Shown in pieces: positions 1 through 10,343 of a DNA stretch of 38,105 nt. The stretch's first letter is position 1, and each line of letters begins with the position of its first letter. The position numbers and the translations under genes were made by a program. The notes beneath the pieces were generated by a model, which saw only the letters and a list, made by a program, of their open reading frames with translations, ran no database searches and had not been told where the DNA came from. The DNA lies in assembly GCA_029555385.1 (NCBI GenBank), contig JAKPSH010000072.1:1-38105 (forward strand), read 5' to 3'. This stretch comes from Pseudomonadota bacterium (GTDB lineage Bacteria > Bdellovibrionota_C > UBA2361 > SZUA-149).

Positions 1-2
1 GG

Positions 3-395
3 GCGAATGCCGGCGTGGTGATCGACTCTTCGGGAAGTATGGGAGAGAGGAGACTGGCCCAGGCTCTCGCGGAGACCGGAAGCATTCTCCGGAATCTCGA
101 AGGGGATGGGGGCGGTGTCTTCGTCTACTCCTGTGATGCAGCCGTGCATACGGCAAAAGAAGTCTTTCATCAGCAGCAGGTGTCTTTGATCGGCGGCGGC
201 GGCACGGACATGGGCGCCGGCATTCGTGCAGCGGCTTCCCGTAATCCGCGTCCGGATGTGATCATTGTCATCACGGACGGCGATACGCCTTGGCCGAGGA
301 AAGGCCCGAAGGGGATTCGGGTTATCGTGGTCCTTGTCGGAAACGGGTCGTCGCCCAAGTGGGCTTACAAGACGATCAGGGTGCCGATGGGATAA
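3..395 (+). CDS. VWA-like (DUF2201-type) protein, C-terminal part
   Basis: The reading frame is open from the left edge, so only the C-terminal domain is visible. It reads ANAGVVIDSSGSMGERR, giving the MIDAS metal site DxSxS. This is followed by CDA, by GGGGTDMGAGI carrying the MIDAS threonine, and by a VIIVITDGDTPWP strand with the third MIDAS residue. This order, including the TPWP after the last aspartate, is that of the VWA half of DUF2201 putative metallopeptidases. In that family an N-terminal zinc-peptidase-like region precedes the VWA domain, and the gene often follows a MoxR-type AAA ATPase. Neither can be seen here. The internal GTG at 15 is not a plausible start because it would cut into the first strand of the fold. 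Family assignment is good; the biological role is unknown. Confidence 0.8.
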   Translation, partial: ANAGVVIDSSGSMGERRLAQALAETGSILRNLEGDGGGVFVYSCDAAVHTAKEVFHQQQVSLIGGGGTDMGAGIRAAASRNPRPDVIIVITDGDTPWPRKGPKGIRVIVVLVGNGSSPKWAYKTIRVPMG

Positions 396-445
396 GTCCC
401 AACGGGCGGCCAGTCTTGCTCTGCTAGTGGAGCTGATATGGCCCG

Positions 446-483
446 GGAACGGTTTTACAGCAGGATAGCTGTTCACCGTTTCC
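446..483. other. Imperfect hairpin in intergenic region
   Basis: GGAACGGT (446-453) pairs with ACCGTTTCC (475-483), with one bulge. An inner stem ACAGC (457-461) pairs with GCTGT (468-472). It lies between the VWA stop codon and the radical SAM gene. No T-run follows, so it is not a canonical Rho-independent terminator. It may be an RNA-level structure for the end of the upstream transcript. Confidence 0.35.
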
Positions 484-591
484 ACCCGTTATCAATCGCA
501 GAAGATCCGTGACATTCACAAGTTTTCGTGCAATCCGGGGCTAGATAAAATAAACTTTCATCCCGGCTCTGTAATTCTTGCTGGTGATATT

Positions 592-2058
592 GTGCAAGGC
601 TATGTAAACAAAAACAGTGCAGCCCTCCGGGTAACGCTCCTTTATCCGGCAAGCGGCACTTCGAGCGTGGGCGCCGGCGCGGTAAAAGGCGTCGATGCGA
701 TGCTTCCGCTCGGGCTTGCTTCGATTGCCGCGGCTCTGCGGGACTGGTCAGCGCGCTGCGGCGTCAATCTTAAGCTGCAAATCCTCGATATGCCTGCCGC
801 CGGACTAACGGCGATGCAGGTTGTTGAAGAGATTGATCGGTTCGATCCTGACATTATCGGTATGAGCGTCTTAACTGCCTCAGCTTCCGCTGCCGCACAG
901 CTTACGCAGGCACTTAAGCAGGTCAAGCCGCAGCGATTCATCGTCTGGGGAGGTGTGCATGCAACGCTTGCTGGAGAACGCTTGCTCCGAACCACCGCGG
1001 CCAATGCGATTATCGCCGGTGCCGGAGAAAAATCTTTTATCCGCCTGGCCGAGGCCTTTCTCGATGCCGGCGGCTCCGAAGAGACGCTTTGCCAACGCTT
1101 GAAAGACGTTCCCGGTGCATCTTTCGTAACTAGCAAAGATGGCAGACAGAAAATTGTTACGGTATCCGCTGGCAATAATGAATTAGATGACACCCTCGTT
1201 CCTGCTTATGAGCTTTTTGACCTGGAACAGTATTGTTGGCACGGCTATCGGACCCTTCCCTTGGAGAGTCATCGCGGGTGCCGTGGAAACTGTTCGTTCT
1301 GCGTTGTGCCCCGTCTATCGGGGTGCGAAGTCGCCAGCCGTTCACCAGGTGCATTTATCAATCTTTTATCTGTCTGCTCCCGGCACGGGGCAGAGCGTGC
1401 GTATGTGGTCAGTGACAACTTCAGCGGAGATCCTGGCTGGCTTAGCCAATTGTGCACGCTGGTTCGTAAACAGCCGCCGGAGATTGCGCTGGAAGTATAC
1501 TGCCGTGCGGATGATATTGCCAGAAACAAGGAAACTGCGCGCCAGCTCAAGGAGATTGGGGTAAGGACGGTGTTTGTCGGGGTAGAATCGGGCGACGCTA
1601 AGGTTTTGCGCTCTTATTCAAAAAACCTCAGCTTGCGGCAGATCGAGCACGCTTTCCGCACGCTTGCCGGTGAAGGTCTGCAAATTATTGGCAGTTTTCT
1701 GCTTGGTGCACCGGACGAAACGGAAGAAAGCGTTGTTGCAAGCATTGATTTTGCAAATTACCTGAAAAGCATAGCGCCGTTTCTGCTGCACCTGACATTT
1801 GCTACGCCATATCCCGGTACAAAGCTTCGCCAATGCTTTGAAGGAGAAGGCCTGGCGTTGCCGGATGAAGACGCGCCGCTAGATCCTCACCAGGCACCGT
1901 GCTGGTGCACGAAGCATTTAAGCCGCAGCCGGCTCTGCGAGCTGCGGGACGAGTTTGAGCACAAATTCTATACCGGGGAGTATGTGGCGCGGCTGCGTTG
2001 TGTTGGTGTAGACGAGGGTATGGTACGGGGGTTCGCGAGGGGCCTTACTCGTCCTTAA
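592..2058 (+). CDS. B12-binding-domain radical SAM protein
   Basis: The protein has 488 residues with a GTG start. Residues about 12-190 form an N-terminal Rossmann-like cobalamin-binding-type domain: a LPLGLASIAAALRD helix, DPDIIGMSVLTAS, VWGGVHATL and an IIAGAGEKSF segment. As usual in this class, no DxHxxG cobalamin-ligand motif is present. The radical SAM core follows, with cluster cysteines C230, C234 and C237 in RGCRGNCSFC (C-x3-C-x2-C). After it come VFVGVESGD and IGSFLLGAPDETEESV, the strand and helix signatures of the BchE/MiaB-like Elp3 fold. The C-terminal 80 residues are unassigned. Enzymes of this class methylate or rearrange unreactive carbons in lipid, hopanoid or cofactor pathways; the substrate cannot be told here. 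The 3' end overlaps the convergent small gene by 14 bases. Confidence 0.88.
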   Translation: MQGYVNKNSAALRVTLLYPASGTSSVGAGAVKGVDAMLPLGLASIAAALRDWSARCGVNLKLQILDMPAAGLTAMQVVEEIDRFDPDIIGMSVLTASASAAAQLTQALKQVKPQRFIVWGGVHATLAGERLLRTTAANAIIAGAGEKSFIRLAEAFLDAGGSEETLCQRLKDVPGASFVTSKDGRQKIVTVSAGNNELDDTLVPAYELFDLEQYCWHGYRTLPLESHRGCRGNCSFCVVPRLSGCEVASRSPGAFINLLSVCSRHGAERAYVVSDNFSGDPGWLSQLCTLVRKQPPEIALEVYCRADDIARNKETARQLKEIGVRTVFVGVESGDAKVLRSYSKNLSLRQIEHAFRTLAGEGLQIIGSFLLGAPDETEESVVASIDFANYLKSIAPFLLHLTFATPYPGTKLRQCFEGEGLALPDEDAPLDPHQAPCWCTKHLSRSRLCELRDEFEHKFYTGEYVARLRCVGVDEGMVRGFARGLTRP

Positions 2059-2446
2059 TTTCAAGGTCGAGTTCGGAAACGCGGCAGTCTATTGAAAATA
2101 ACGGTTGCCCCCGATCTTCTTCCGCGGAGCAAATATACATCCGGTCCTCTTCGATCTTTAGTCCGAAAATAATCATCACGGTCTGCTTTGACTGCTGATA
2201 GCGCTCGATTTGACAGTGCGTCACTTTGCGAATCGTTATCTTGCTCCGTATTCGCGGAGTTCCATCCTGTGCGGTGCCGCTGAGAGGAGTTCCTGGCGCC
2301 GGCGAGCGTTCAATAAAGAAACTTACCACGGCGGCAGTGGGATCGTGGCAGACGCGATGTGGTTCGAGGAACGCGTGGTCGGCCAAGCGGCCAACTTCTG
2401 CCAAGAGCGTCTGCGATATGCCAGTTCCTTTCAGCCGAATTTCCAT
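2045..2446 (-). CDS. Hypothetical protein, 133 aa
   Basis: This small soluble protein is not recognised. It begins MEIRLKGTGI and has alternating beta-like strands (AVVSFFIERSP, RIRSKITIRK, VMIIFGLKIEED), ending in an acidic tail DLEIKDE. The ATG at 2446 is chosen because a strong GGAGG lies four bases upstream; an in-frame ATG 13 codons earlier has no such site. Strand patterning and the good ribosome site argue that it is a true gene rather than a shadow. It overlaps the end of the radical SAM gene tail-to-tail by 14 bases and diverges from the next small gene, with a long palindrome between them. Confidence 0.6.
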   Translation of the reverse strand: MEIRLKGTGISQTLLAEVGRLADHAFLEPHRVCHDPTAAVVSFFIERSPAPGTPLSGTAQDGTPRIRSKITIRKVTHCQIERYQQSKQTVMIIFGLKIEEDRMYICSAEEDRGQPLFSIDCRVSELDLEIKDE

Positions 2447-2590
2447 AAATCCTCCATCTCTCGTCAGTGGAATATACGATATCATAACGGATGCTGCTCC
2501 AAAATATTATGGGGGCATCTCGTCCCCGACGCAGTGTCGCAAAGAATTTCTTTACTGCGCTCGAAATCCGCCAACGCCTTCCCGGTGTTC

Positions 2591-2642
2591 GCCCAGCCGT
2601 CATTTGGCACAGGCTGCGGCCTGTGAAAAATGACGGCTGGGC
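2591..2642. repeat. Palindromic intergenic repeat, copy A
   Basis: A 15-base perfect arm GCCCAGCCGTCATTT (2591-2605) pairs with 2628-2642. Inside it, CACAGGC (2608-2614) pairs with GCCTGTG (2619-2625) around a TGCG loop. The core AGCCGT-(A/C)AT ... CACAG ... CTGTG ... ACGGCT is shared with the palindromes at 6776 and 25681. This copy sits between two divergently transcribed genes, so it is unlikely to be a terminator. Confidence 0.75.
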
Positions 2643-2704
2643 AAAACTGCATCTGGGGTAGTAAAATTCACAAGGGGAAAGCCCGTAAATGGGAGGACAG
2701 CAAA

Positions 2705-3022
2705 ATGACTGCTCAGCGATACAACACCGCAGTGGTTCCTGCTTTAGGGAGCCGTGTTCTTGTCCGCTTCAACTTCTGCGATGAAGAGGGAAATATCGTG
2801 GAGAAGCAGCAATTTCAAGGTGAGATCACGAGCATTACAGAAGGGGAAGTAATCATTAAGCACCCTTCATCGGGACAAGAGGTTTCGCTTCCCCCGCACT
2901 TTGGCAGCTACGAACGTCCGCCCAAAGGTGATTATGAGCTTCCCTCGACCGGGGAACTCATCACAGACCCTGACTATATTACAGAATGGACGCTGCGAGC
3001 ATCTTCGGGGGCCCCGCGCTGA
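2705..3022 (+). CDS. Hypothetical protein, 105 aa
   Basis: A short cytoplasmic protein, not assigned to a named family. The ATG at 2705 (MTAQRYNTAV) is preceded by GGAGG at 2692-2696, spacing eight. The longer in-frame start at 2630 lies inside the upstream palindrome and is rejected. The middle looks like a small beta-barrel (GSRVLVRFNFCDEEGN, FQGEITSITEGEVIIKHP). It is followed by a proline-rich segment with PPHFGSYERPP and ELPSTGELITDPDYITEWTL. The GEI/GEVIIKHP pattern suggests an SH3- or Tudor-like barrel, but this is only an impression. It is followed by katG after 267 bases without an obvious terminator. Confidence 0.6.
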   Translation: MTAQRYNTAVVPALGSRVLVRFNFCDEEGNIVEKQQFQGEITSITEGEVIIKHPSSGQEVSLPPHFGSYERPPKGDYELPSTGELITDPDYITEWTLRASSGAPR

Positions 3023-3172
3023 GTTCTCCAGACCGCCATAGAGATTTATACTTCGCACTTGAAGAATGTTGCTTTTTTGCGGAGTGAGCCGTGTGTCCTT
3101 GAAGGCGGTTTTCGTGGTTATGCTGAGAGCTTAAGTTGGATTTTCGCAAACGGAAACTGGCCATTTTTATGA

Positions 3173-5491
<2,319 letters not shown>

Positions 5492-5591
5492 CGTAAAAGA
5501 CGTAAGCTGTGCAGTTCGAATGTTCGTGGTGGCAGAAAGCCGATACGATCTGTCGGCAGTTCGCCGGCCGTTTCCGGGAGCACTTCTTAAT

Positions 5592-5773
5592 GGGCTTGTC
5601 GCAAAATGTAGCCCCTGCTGCGAATGAGAGATTTTGGCTGCGACTTCGTCGGGGCGCGCAAACAAATCCTGCGACGTGTCGCAAGCTTACACGACTCGGA
5701 TTTTTTTACGCACCATCCTCGTCTCGCCTAAAATCTCTCATTCTCGCTACGGAGCGCATTTTGCGACAGGCCC
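5592..5773. mobile_element. MITE-like element, copy 1 (182 bp)
   Basis: A short element with no coding capacity. Its ends are imperfect terminal inverted repeats of about 44 bp: the left begins GGGCTTGTCGCAAAATG and the reverse complement of the right begins GGGCCTGTCGCAAAATG. Both continue into GAATGAGAGATTTT. The tetranucleotide TAAT flanks it on both sides (5588-5591 and 5774-5777), as a target duplication would. A second, nearly identical copy lies in opposite orientation at 10069-10252. The interior holds TGCGACGTGTCGCA, which echoes the terminal GTCGCAA motif. No transposase is present in the window, so mobilisation would need one in trans. Confidence 0.8.
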
Positions 5774-5987
5774 TAATTTCCCGCACGATTTTTTGCCGTG
5801 CTGAACAGGAAAGGTTATCTTTTCTCTGGTGAGAGTTGCGCGGTTCCCCCGTGCAGAAATCGGCGCATAGTAGTAGCAGTATTTATAGTGTTCCTGGTGT
5901 CTTATGGGATTTGATTGGCTTGCTGCCGGAGGGATGTGTCTGCCGGTGAGCCGCACGGCCCTGAACATTCTGTTTAGGGTGGTGATT

Positions 5988-6641
5988 GTGTTTAAGTCGC
6001 TTTTGTTCAAGAGGTGTGCCGTTTCCTGCTGGAGGCAGTATCGTATTTGTTTGAACGGCGATTTGAACAGCGCGGTAACTCTGACTCCGATCACGGAAGA
6101 GTTTATGAATTTCTTGCGCACGCATCCGGAGCGCGAACATTTTATCACTCATTTTCGTTTGTGGAATGCGGGGTTTCGTACGGCGTTTGTTTGTTTAAGA
6201 AACGGACGGCCACTGTGCATGCAGTGGCTTATTACTGCCGCCGATAATGAGAGCCGTTTCCGGCTTGGCGTGTGGAGCAGTCTTTACCTCCCGCTTTCTC
6301 CCCGGACGGGACGGCTAGAAGGTTTTTACGCCTTCAAGGATACCTTCGGGAACAAGGTTGCTACGAAGTTCACCGTCGCGATGAATAATAAAGCGCATTC
6401 CATGGGTCTGAAGGAGCTCGTCACTCATGTCGTAGAAGAAAATGGGGTTGTCTGTAAATGGCTTCAAAAAGTAGGATGGCGAGAGAGCGGATCGATCACA
6501 TGCCTGCGTTTGGACTTGCCGGGGCTGCGCCATATCTCAATTTGTTTGCATGAGAATTCCGAGCAACAAAAGGTCCTGCTTTCGCCCGAGAGAGAGAAAC
6601 AACATGCCCTTGCCCGGGGATTAGCGGTAGCGAATCAGTAA
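5988..6641 (+). CDS. GNAT-like acyltransferase family protein
   Basis: A cytoplasmic protein of about 218 residues, or 246 codons from the ATG at 5904. I prefer the GTG at 5988 because an AGGGTGGTG site lies just upstream and the 28 residues before it look non-coding. The second half follows a GNAT acetyltransferase plan. A strand pair GRPLCMQWLI is followed by LYLPLSPRTGRLEGFYAFKD, then a KVATKFTVAMNNKAHSMGLK helix in the acyl-CoA-binding position, then LVTHVVEENGVVCKWLQKVGW, where the usual N-x-A/x-S/x-GF segment ends. The pyrophosphate-binding Q/RxxGxG/A loop is degenerate (FGNKVATKF). GNAT-like proteins of this size occur in polysaccharide gene clusters, which would suit the SGNH gene downstream. 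The function is not certain. Confidence 0.55.
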   Translation: MFKSLLFKRCAVSCWRQYRICLNGDLNSAVTLTPITEEFMNFLRTHPEREHFITHFRLWNAGFRTAFVCLRNGRPLCMQWLITAADNESRFRLGVWSSLYLPLSPRTGRLEGFYAFKDTFGNKVATKFTVAMNNKAHSMGLKELVTHVVEENGVVCKWLQKVGWRESGSITCLRLDLPGLRHISICLHENSEQQKVLLSPEREKQHALARGLAVANQ

Positions 6642-6775
6642 AAATCCGGAGGGCACTGCGTGCTGCCGAATTTTCAAAAGCCGCAGACTCGCACGGCGGT
6701 GCGATGCACAAAACATGGACTATTCGTTTACCAGCTAAAGATGTATAAAAACGGCAAGCAGTAATGCTCCTTGCT

Positions 6776-6820
6776 TAGCCGTAATATCGCACAGCCGGGG
6801 GCTGTGCGATATTACGGCTA
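6776..6820. repeat. Palindromic intergenic repeat, copy B
   Basis: A perfect 21-bp stem: the left arm 6776-6796 begins TAGCCGTAATATCGC, the loop is GGG (6797-6799), and the right arm is 6800-6820. It belongs to the same family as the palindromes at 2591 and 25681. It lies between two same-strand genes, where it could also attenuate transcription, although no T-run follows. Confidence 0.8.
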
Positions 6821-6841
6821 ATTATCTGTAAGTGAAACGCT

Positions 6842-7996
6842 ATGTCCAAAATGAGAGTAGGCGGCATTATTCTGCTTATTTTGTGGATCGTGCTCCTCGA
6901 TTTTGCTTCTGCTAGATACCTAGCGTTCTCCCGGAGCCGGCAAGACGAGCTATTTGTGACAACAACTGGGAAATTTCTCCGTAAAACAAAACCGTATCAT
7001 CACGAACTCACTCCGATGAATACGGCTCCGTGCAATGGGACAGTATGTGTTACAAACTCGCTTGGTTTTCGCGACAGCGAGATGCGCAATATCGAACCAA
7101 ACTCGAATTTGCGGCGGATGCTTTTCTTGGGAGATTCTTTTACGGAAGGGGTCAGTGTTCCCTACGAAAAGACCTTCGTGGGACGTATTGACAATGCGCT
7201 TAGGCCGCGGGGCATTGAAGTGTTGAATGGTGCAGCGAGAAGCTACAGTCCGGTGATTCATTGGATCAAAGCAAAATACCTCCTTGAAACAGTGGGTTTG
7301 CGGACCGATGAGGTTGTGGTGTTTCTGGATATCAGCGATTCTTACGATGAAGTAAAACGTTATTCGCTCAACGATAACGGCGAAGTAGTCGCCAGCCGGA
7401 GCACCGAACTAGAGTTTGGCTTGGCCTCTGAAAACTCCACTGAAGGTCTGCCGGCCAAGGAATCCAAACCTTTTTCTCAAGTTCTTAAAGACAACTCATC
7501 ATGCTTTTTTGCAGCGGCGCTGTTGAGAAGCTACTGGAGGGGTTATACACCGCTGCCGCAGATACTGGGCGGCACCGGTATCTTGCTACATAGTGGTGCG
7601 GCCTGGACAGTCGATCCGGAAAGAATGTACGACTTTGGCAGAGATGGGCTTTTAAGCGGAAAGAAATATATGACGCTGCTTGCCGGCCTGGCAAAAACGC
7701 TGAATATCAAAATGGCGATAGCTGTTTATCCGTATCCGCACCAAATCGCGTATAATGACCGCGACTCCATACAAGTTAAGTTCTGGTCCAAATGGGCGGA
7801 TGAGAACGAGGTGCACTTCATCGACTATTTTCCTTACTTCATCGACGGGCAGCCTTGGCGGCAGATTCACGCAAAGTATTTTCTGCCGGGTGATGTGCAT
7901 TGGAATGAAGCCGGACACGCTCTGGTTGCAGATGTTTTTCTCGCTGACTACGATAGAGTCCTTAAAGCTCAACGGGAAAACAGGGCCGAAAACTAG
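6842..7996 (+). CDS. Membrane-anchored SGNH/GDSL hydrolase-like protein
   Basis: A 384-residue protein. One N-terminal hydrophobic helix (GGIILLILWIVLLDFASA, about residues 7-24) places the rest outside the cytoplasmic membrane. The SGNH fold is marked by block I FLGDSFTEG with nucleophile S99 and by the C-terminal GDVHWNEAGH with D351 and H353 (DxxH-type dyad). SGNH proteins with one N-terminal helix act as esterases or O-acyltransferase partners (DltD, AlgX/AlgJ, PatB types) on cell-surface glycans. The substrate cannot be read here. It is a clear paralogue of the gene at 36350: both share GDSFTEGV, VLNGAARSYSP/VLNAGVSSYSP, AIAVYPYPHQIA/TIAVYPWPYQIA and GDVHWN. It converges with eptA, 125 bases away. 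Confidence 0.85.
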   Translation: MSKMRVGGIILLILWIVLLDFASARYLAFSRSRQDELFVTTTGKFLRKTKPYHHELTPMNTAPCNGTVCVTNSLGFRDSEMRNIEPNSNLRRMLFLGDSFTEGVSVPYEKTFVGRIDNALRPRGIEVLNGAARSYSPVIHWIKAKYLLETVGLRTDEVVVFLDISDSYDEVKRYSLNDNGEVVASRSTELEFGLASENSTEGLPAKESKPFSQVLKDNSSCFFAAALLRSYWRGYTPLPQILGGTGILLHSGAAWTVDPERMYDFGRDGLLSGKKYMTLLAGLAKTLNIKMAIAVYPYPHQIAYNDRDSIQVKFWSKWADENEVHFIDYFPYFIDGQPWRQIHAKYFLPGDVHWNEAGHALVADVFLADYDRVLKAQRENRAEN

Positions 7997-8121
7997 ACGC
8001 GCTGCCGCAGCGGTTTTCCCCCCGCATATTGCCAGGACAGGCTTTGTCAGCGCAGAGCGCGCGGCGGCGTGAATGATTCTTCTCGGGTTGGGTACAACAA
8101 ATGCGGCAAAGCGGTCATATC

Positions 8122-9771
8122 TCACAGCGATTTTGTTTTTGCGCATCCGTCTAAGATGTCCAGTGCCGGATTGTATTCGATCGTGCCAATCTCGAACAAT
8201 CCAAGCACCGAGTGAAAAATGTTATCGTGACTAAACTTTCTACCGCTCTTCGCGCTAAGGCAGGACTCATCAATGCCGTAACTTTGCTTGAATCCGTCAG
8301 AAAACCAAAGAAAGAAAGGCACATGAATCTGCTCGTCCGGCGCCAGCCAGAAAGGCAGCCCATGCAGGTACAGACCGCGCTCCCCCAGCGATTGTCCATG
8401 ATCGGACACGTAAAGCATTGCTGTGTCATACCGATCACTGTTGTCTTTCAAGAAGGCAAGGACCCGGCTAAGAAAAAAGTCAGTATAAAGGAGCGAATTA
8501 TCATAGGCATTGACAACTTCCTGCCGGCTGCATTCTCCGAGCTGCTCATCCTGGCATTCTGGCTGAAACAACTGAAACTGTTTAGGGTGCCGTTTGTAAT
8601 AAGCAGGACCATGGCTGCCTTTTTGGTGCAGTACTATTAAAACATCGCGATCGGCCTGATCGATATACCCCTGCAAATCGCGGAGCAATATCTCGTCACG
8701 GCATTCCCCGTTTCCGCAAAAACGCGGATCTTCGGCCTGCGCCAGTTCTTCCGAGTCAACTCGCGTGCAGACATCCTTGCAGCCCGAGTTATTATCGCGC
8801 CAAAGAACCGCAATACCGGCATGTTCAGCAACATCCAAAACATTTTCCCGAGTTCTTGCTTTCTTTCTGCTGAACGAGGCTCGTCCGAGATTGGAGAATA
8901 GGCACGGTACCGAAGTCGCGGTTGCGGTATCGCATGAGTAAAAGTTTGTAAAGTTGATTAGACGTTCGCCCTTTAAACGAGGGTTTGTATTTCGCTCGTA
9001 GTTGTTCAACGAAAAATTACTGGCGCGAGCTGCTTCACCAAGAACGAAGATCACCACACTTTTTTTGCCTCGCTGCTGCCACGTTGTCCGGAGCTGTGCA
9101 TCTTTGCCGATCTGTATACTGCCCTTCGCTGCGCCTGTGGATGACTTGATGTGTGACGAAACCGCGTAAAGAAAGTTAGTTGGGTTGAGCAAGTGCCGGG
9201 TTTCGCGATGGTTGCGCGCAAACGAAATGTATTGCTTAGAAAACGGCAACGTGATGACAAGCAGCAGCAGAGTGCCGCTGCTGAGGAGCTTCAATGTCGA
9301 CTTCGCTCGCTTAACAGGGGAGGCGTAGTCAAGTCTGCTCTGTGAAAGAATCAGGCACGGAAGCAGGCCAAGAAAGAGCAGGTAAGAGAAGAGTCTTGGG
9401 GTAAGCAACTCCCGGACCTCATTCGGATCGGTTTCCAGGACATTTCTCACAATACCTTTATCAATCACGATGCCGTATGAGTTCATGAAATAAGCGGCAA
9501 GCGAAGCGCCGAGGATAATTGACATGGCTACTGGCTTGAATACATAGCGGAAGGCAAAAAGAGACAGGGCGAACGTAAAAACCAGGAACAAGGCAGCAAA
9601 AAGCGAAAGTAAAAACAAGTAATTCACCATGCTTCCGCCAGTGGTTGCGGCAACTCGCCAGAACGAAAGATTATATAAAGACAGGAGAAGCAACGAGACT
9701 ATCGCGCTGGCAGCTATGCAGCTTCTACCGGAACTCTCAGTTCGGCGTAGAGAAACAGGTTCTAAGGTCAT
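8122..9771 (-). CDS. eptA: Phosphoethanolamine-lipid A transferase, EptA/MCR family
   Basis: A 549-residue inner-membrane enzyme that moves phosphoethanolamine from phosphatidylethanolamine to lipid A phosphate. The N-terminus has five hydrophobic segments (about residues 16-38, 48-74, 75-103, 128-145 and 157-176). The periplasmic sulfatase-fold domain carries the full zinc and nucleophile set in family order: E246 (LGEAARASNFSLNNYERNTNP), nucleophile T282 (CDTATATSVPCLFS), H387 (HQKGSHGPAYY), D457-H458 (YVSDHGQSLGERG) and H470 (YLHGLP). Paired cysteines typical of the family are also present. Length and spacing match EptA and MCR proteins. The start has no clear ribosome site, but it directly precedes the first membrane helix. 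In known hosts this change lowers surface negative charge and polymyxin binding. It converges with the SGNH gene. Confidence 0.93.
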   Translation of the reverse strand: MTLEPVSLRRTESSGRSCIAASAIVSLLLLSLYNLSFWRVAATTGGSMVNYLFLLSLFAALFLVFTFALSLFAFRYVFKPVAMSIILGASLAAYFMNSYGIVIDKGIVRNVLETDPNEVRELLTPRLFSYLLFLGLLPCLILSQSRLDYASPVKRAKSTLKLLSSGTLLLLVITLPFSKQYISFARNHRETRHLLNPTNFLYAVSSHIKSSTGAAKGSIQIGKDAQLRTTWQQRGKKSVVIFVLGEAARASNFSLNNYERNTNPRLKGERLINFTNFYSCDTATATSVPCLFSNLGRASFSRKKARTRENVLDVAEHAGIAVLWRDNNSGCKDVCTRVDSEELAQAEDPRFCGNGECRDEILLRDLQGYIDQADRDVLIVLHQKGSHGPAYYKRHPKQFQLFQPECQDEQLGECSRQEVVNAYDNSLLYTDFFLSRVLAFLKDNSDRYDTAMLYVSDHGQSLGERGLYLHGLPFWLAPDEQIHVPFFLWFSDGFKQSYGIDESCLSAKSGRKFSHDNIFHSVLGLFEIGTIEYNPALDILDGCAKTKSL

Positions 9772-10068
9772 AATATTGCAGGCATCACGTCAGTTTTATT
9801 GCTTTTGCAGTTTACATTGTCATTCGAGATTTGGGAATCTTCGTCCAGTCAACGTATTATTGCCGGGCCAGGTGAATAGCTTGCAGTGCATCGGGCTTTG
9901 TCTCATGCGCACTCCTTGGCATATCTTGGTCTTGAAAACAATTCTCGGATCCGCTGGTTAAAGTAATTTCGTGCTATGTTTATGCATGGCATGCGGTAAG
10001 GAAGCCTAAATCGCCAAACTTAATCCTTTCTTCAGCTCCGGTTAATCACCGAGCTTCATAAAGCTAAT
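9772..10068. other. Intergenic DNA upstream of eptA
   Basis: This stretch between the eptA start and MITE copy 2 holds no supportable gene. It is likely to contain the eptA promoter on the minus strand, but I see no convincing -35/-10 pair or two-component response-regulator box. Confidence 0.4.
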
Positions 10069-10252
10069 GGGCCTGTCGCGTGCCGGGGCTCCGTAGCGAG
10101 AATGAGAGATTTTAGGCGAGACGAGGATGGTGCGTAAAAAAATCCGAGTCGTGTAAGCTTGCGACACGTCGCAGGATTTGTTTGCGCGCCCCGACGAAGT
10201 CGCAGCCAAAATCTCTCATTCGCAGCAAGGGCTACATTTTGCGACAGGCCTC
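10069..10252. mobile_element. MITE-like element, copy 2 (184 bp, inverted)
   Basis: The reverse complement of copy 1 (5592-5773), nearly identical along its whole length, including the internal CTTCGTCGGGGCGCGCAAAC and TGCGACGTGTCGCA segments. TAAT flanks both sides (10065-10068 and 10253-10256), with one extra base at the right end. The main difference is near the left end, where the terminal GCAAAATGC is altered to GCGTGCCGGGG. The two copies enclose the GNAT-like, SGNH and eptA genes, but in inverted orientation and each with its own TAAT flanks, so they look like separate insertions. Confidence 0.8.
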
Positions 10253-10343
10253 TAATGTGCAGATATGTGCTTGTGTCAGGAGAGCCGCCGGATGCAAAAG
10301 AATTAAATCTGGTTTTTATCCGGTTAAGTCATTGGGCAGGTTT

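Noticed and set aside
10182-10343. N-terminal extension of the cysteine-rich protein into MITE copy 2
   Set aside because: The extra residues are encoded by the MITE and precede a standard signal peptide that should be N-terminal.
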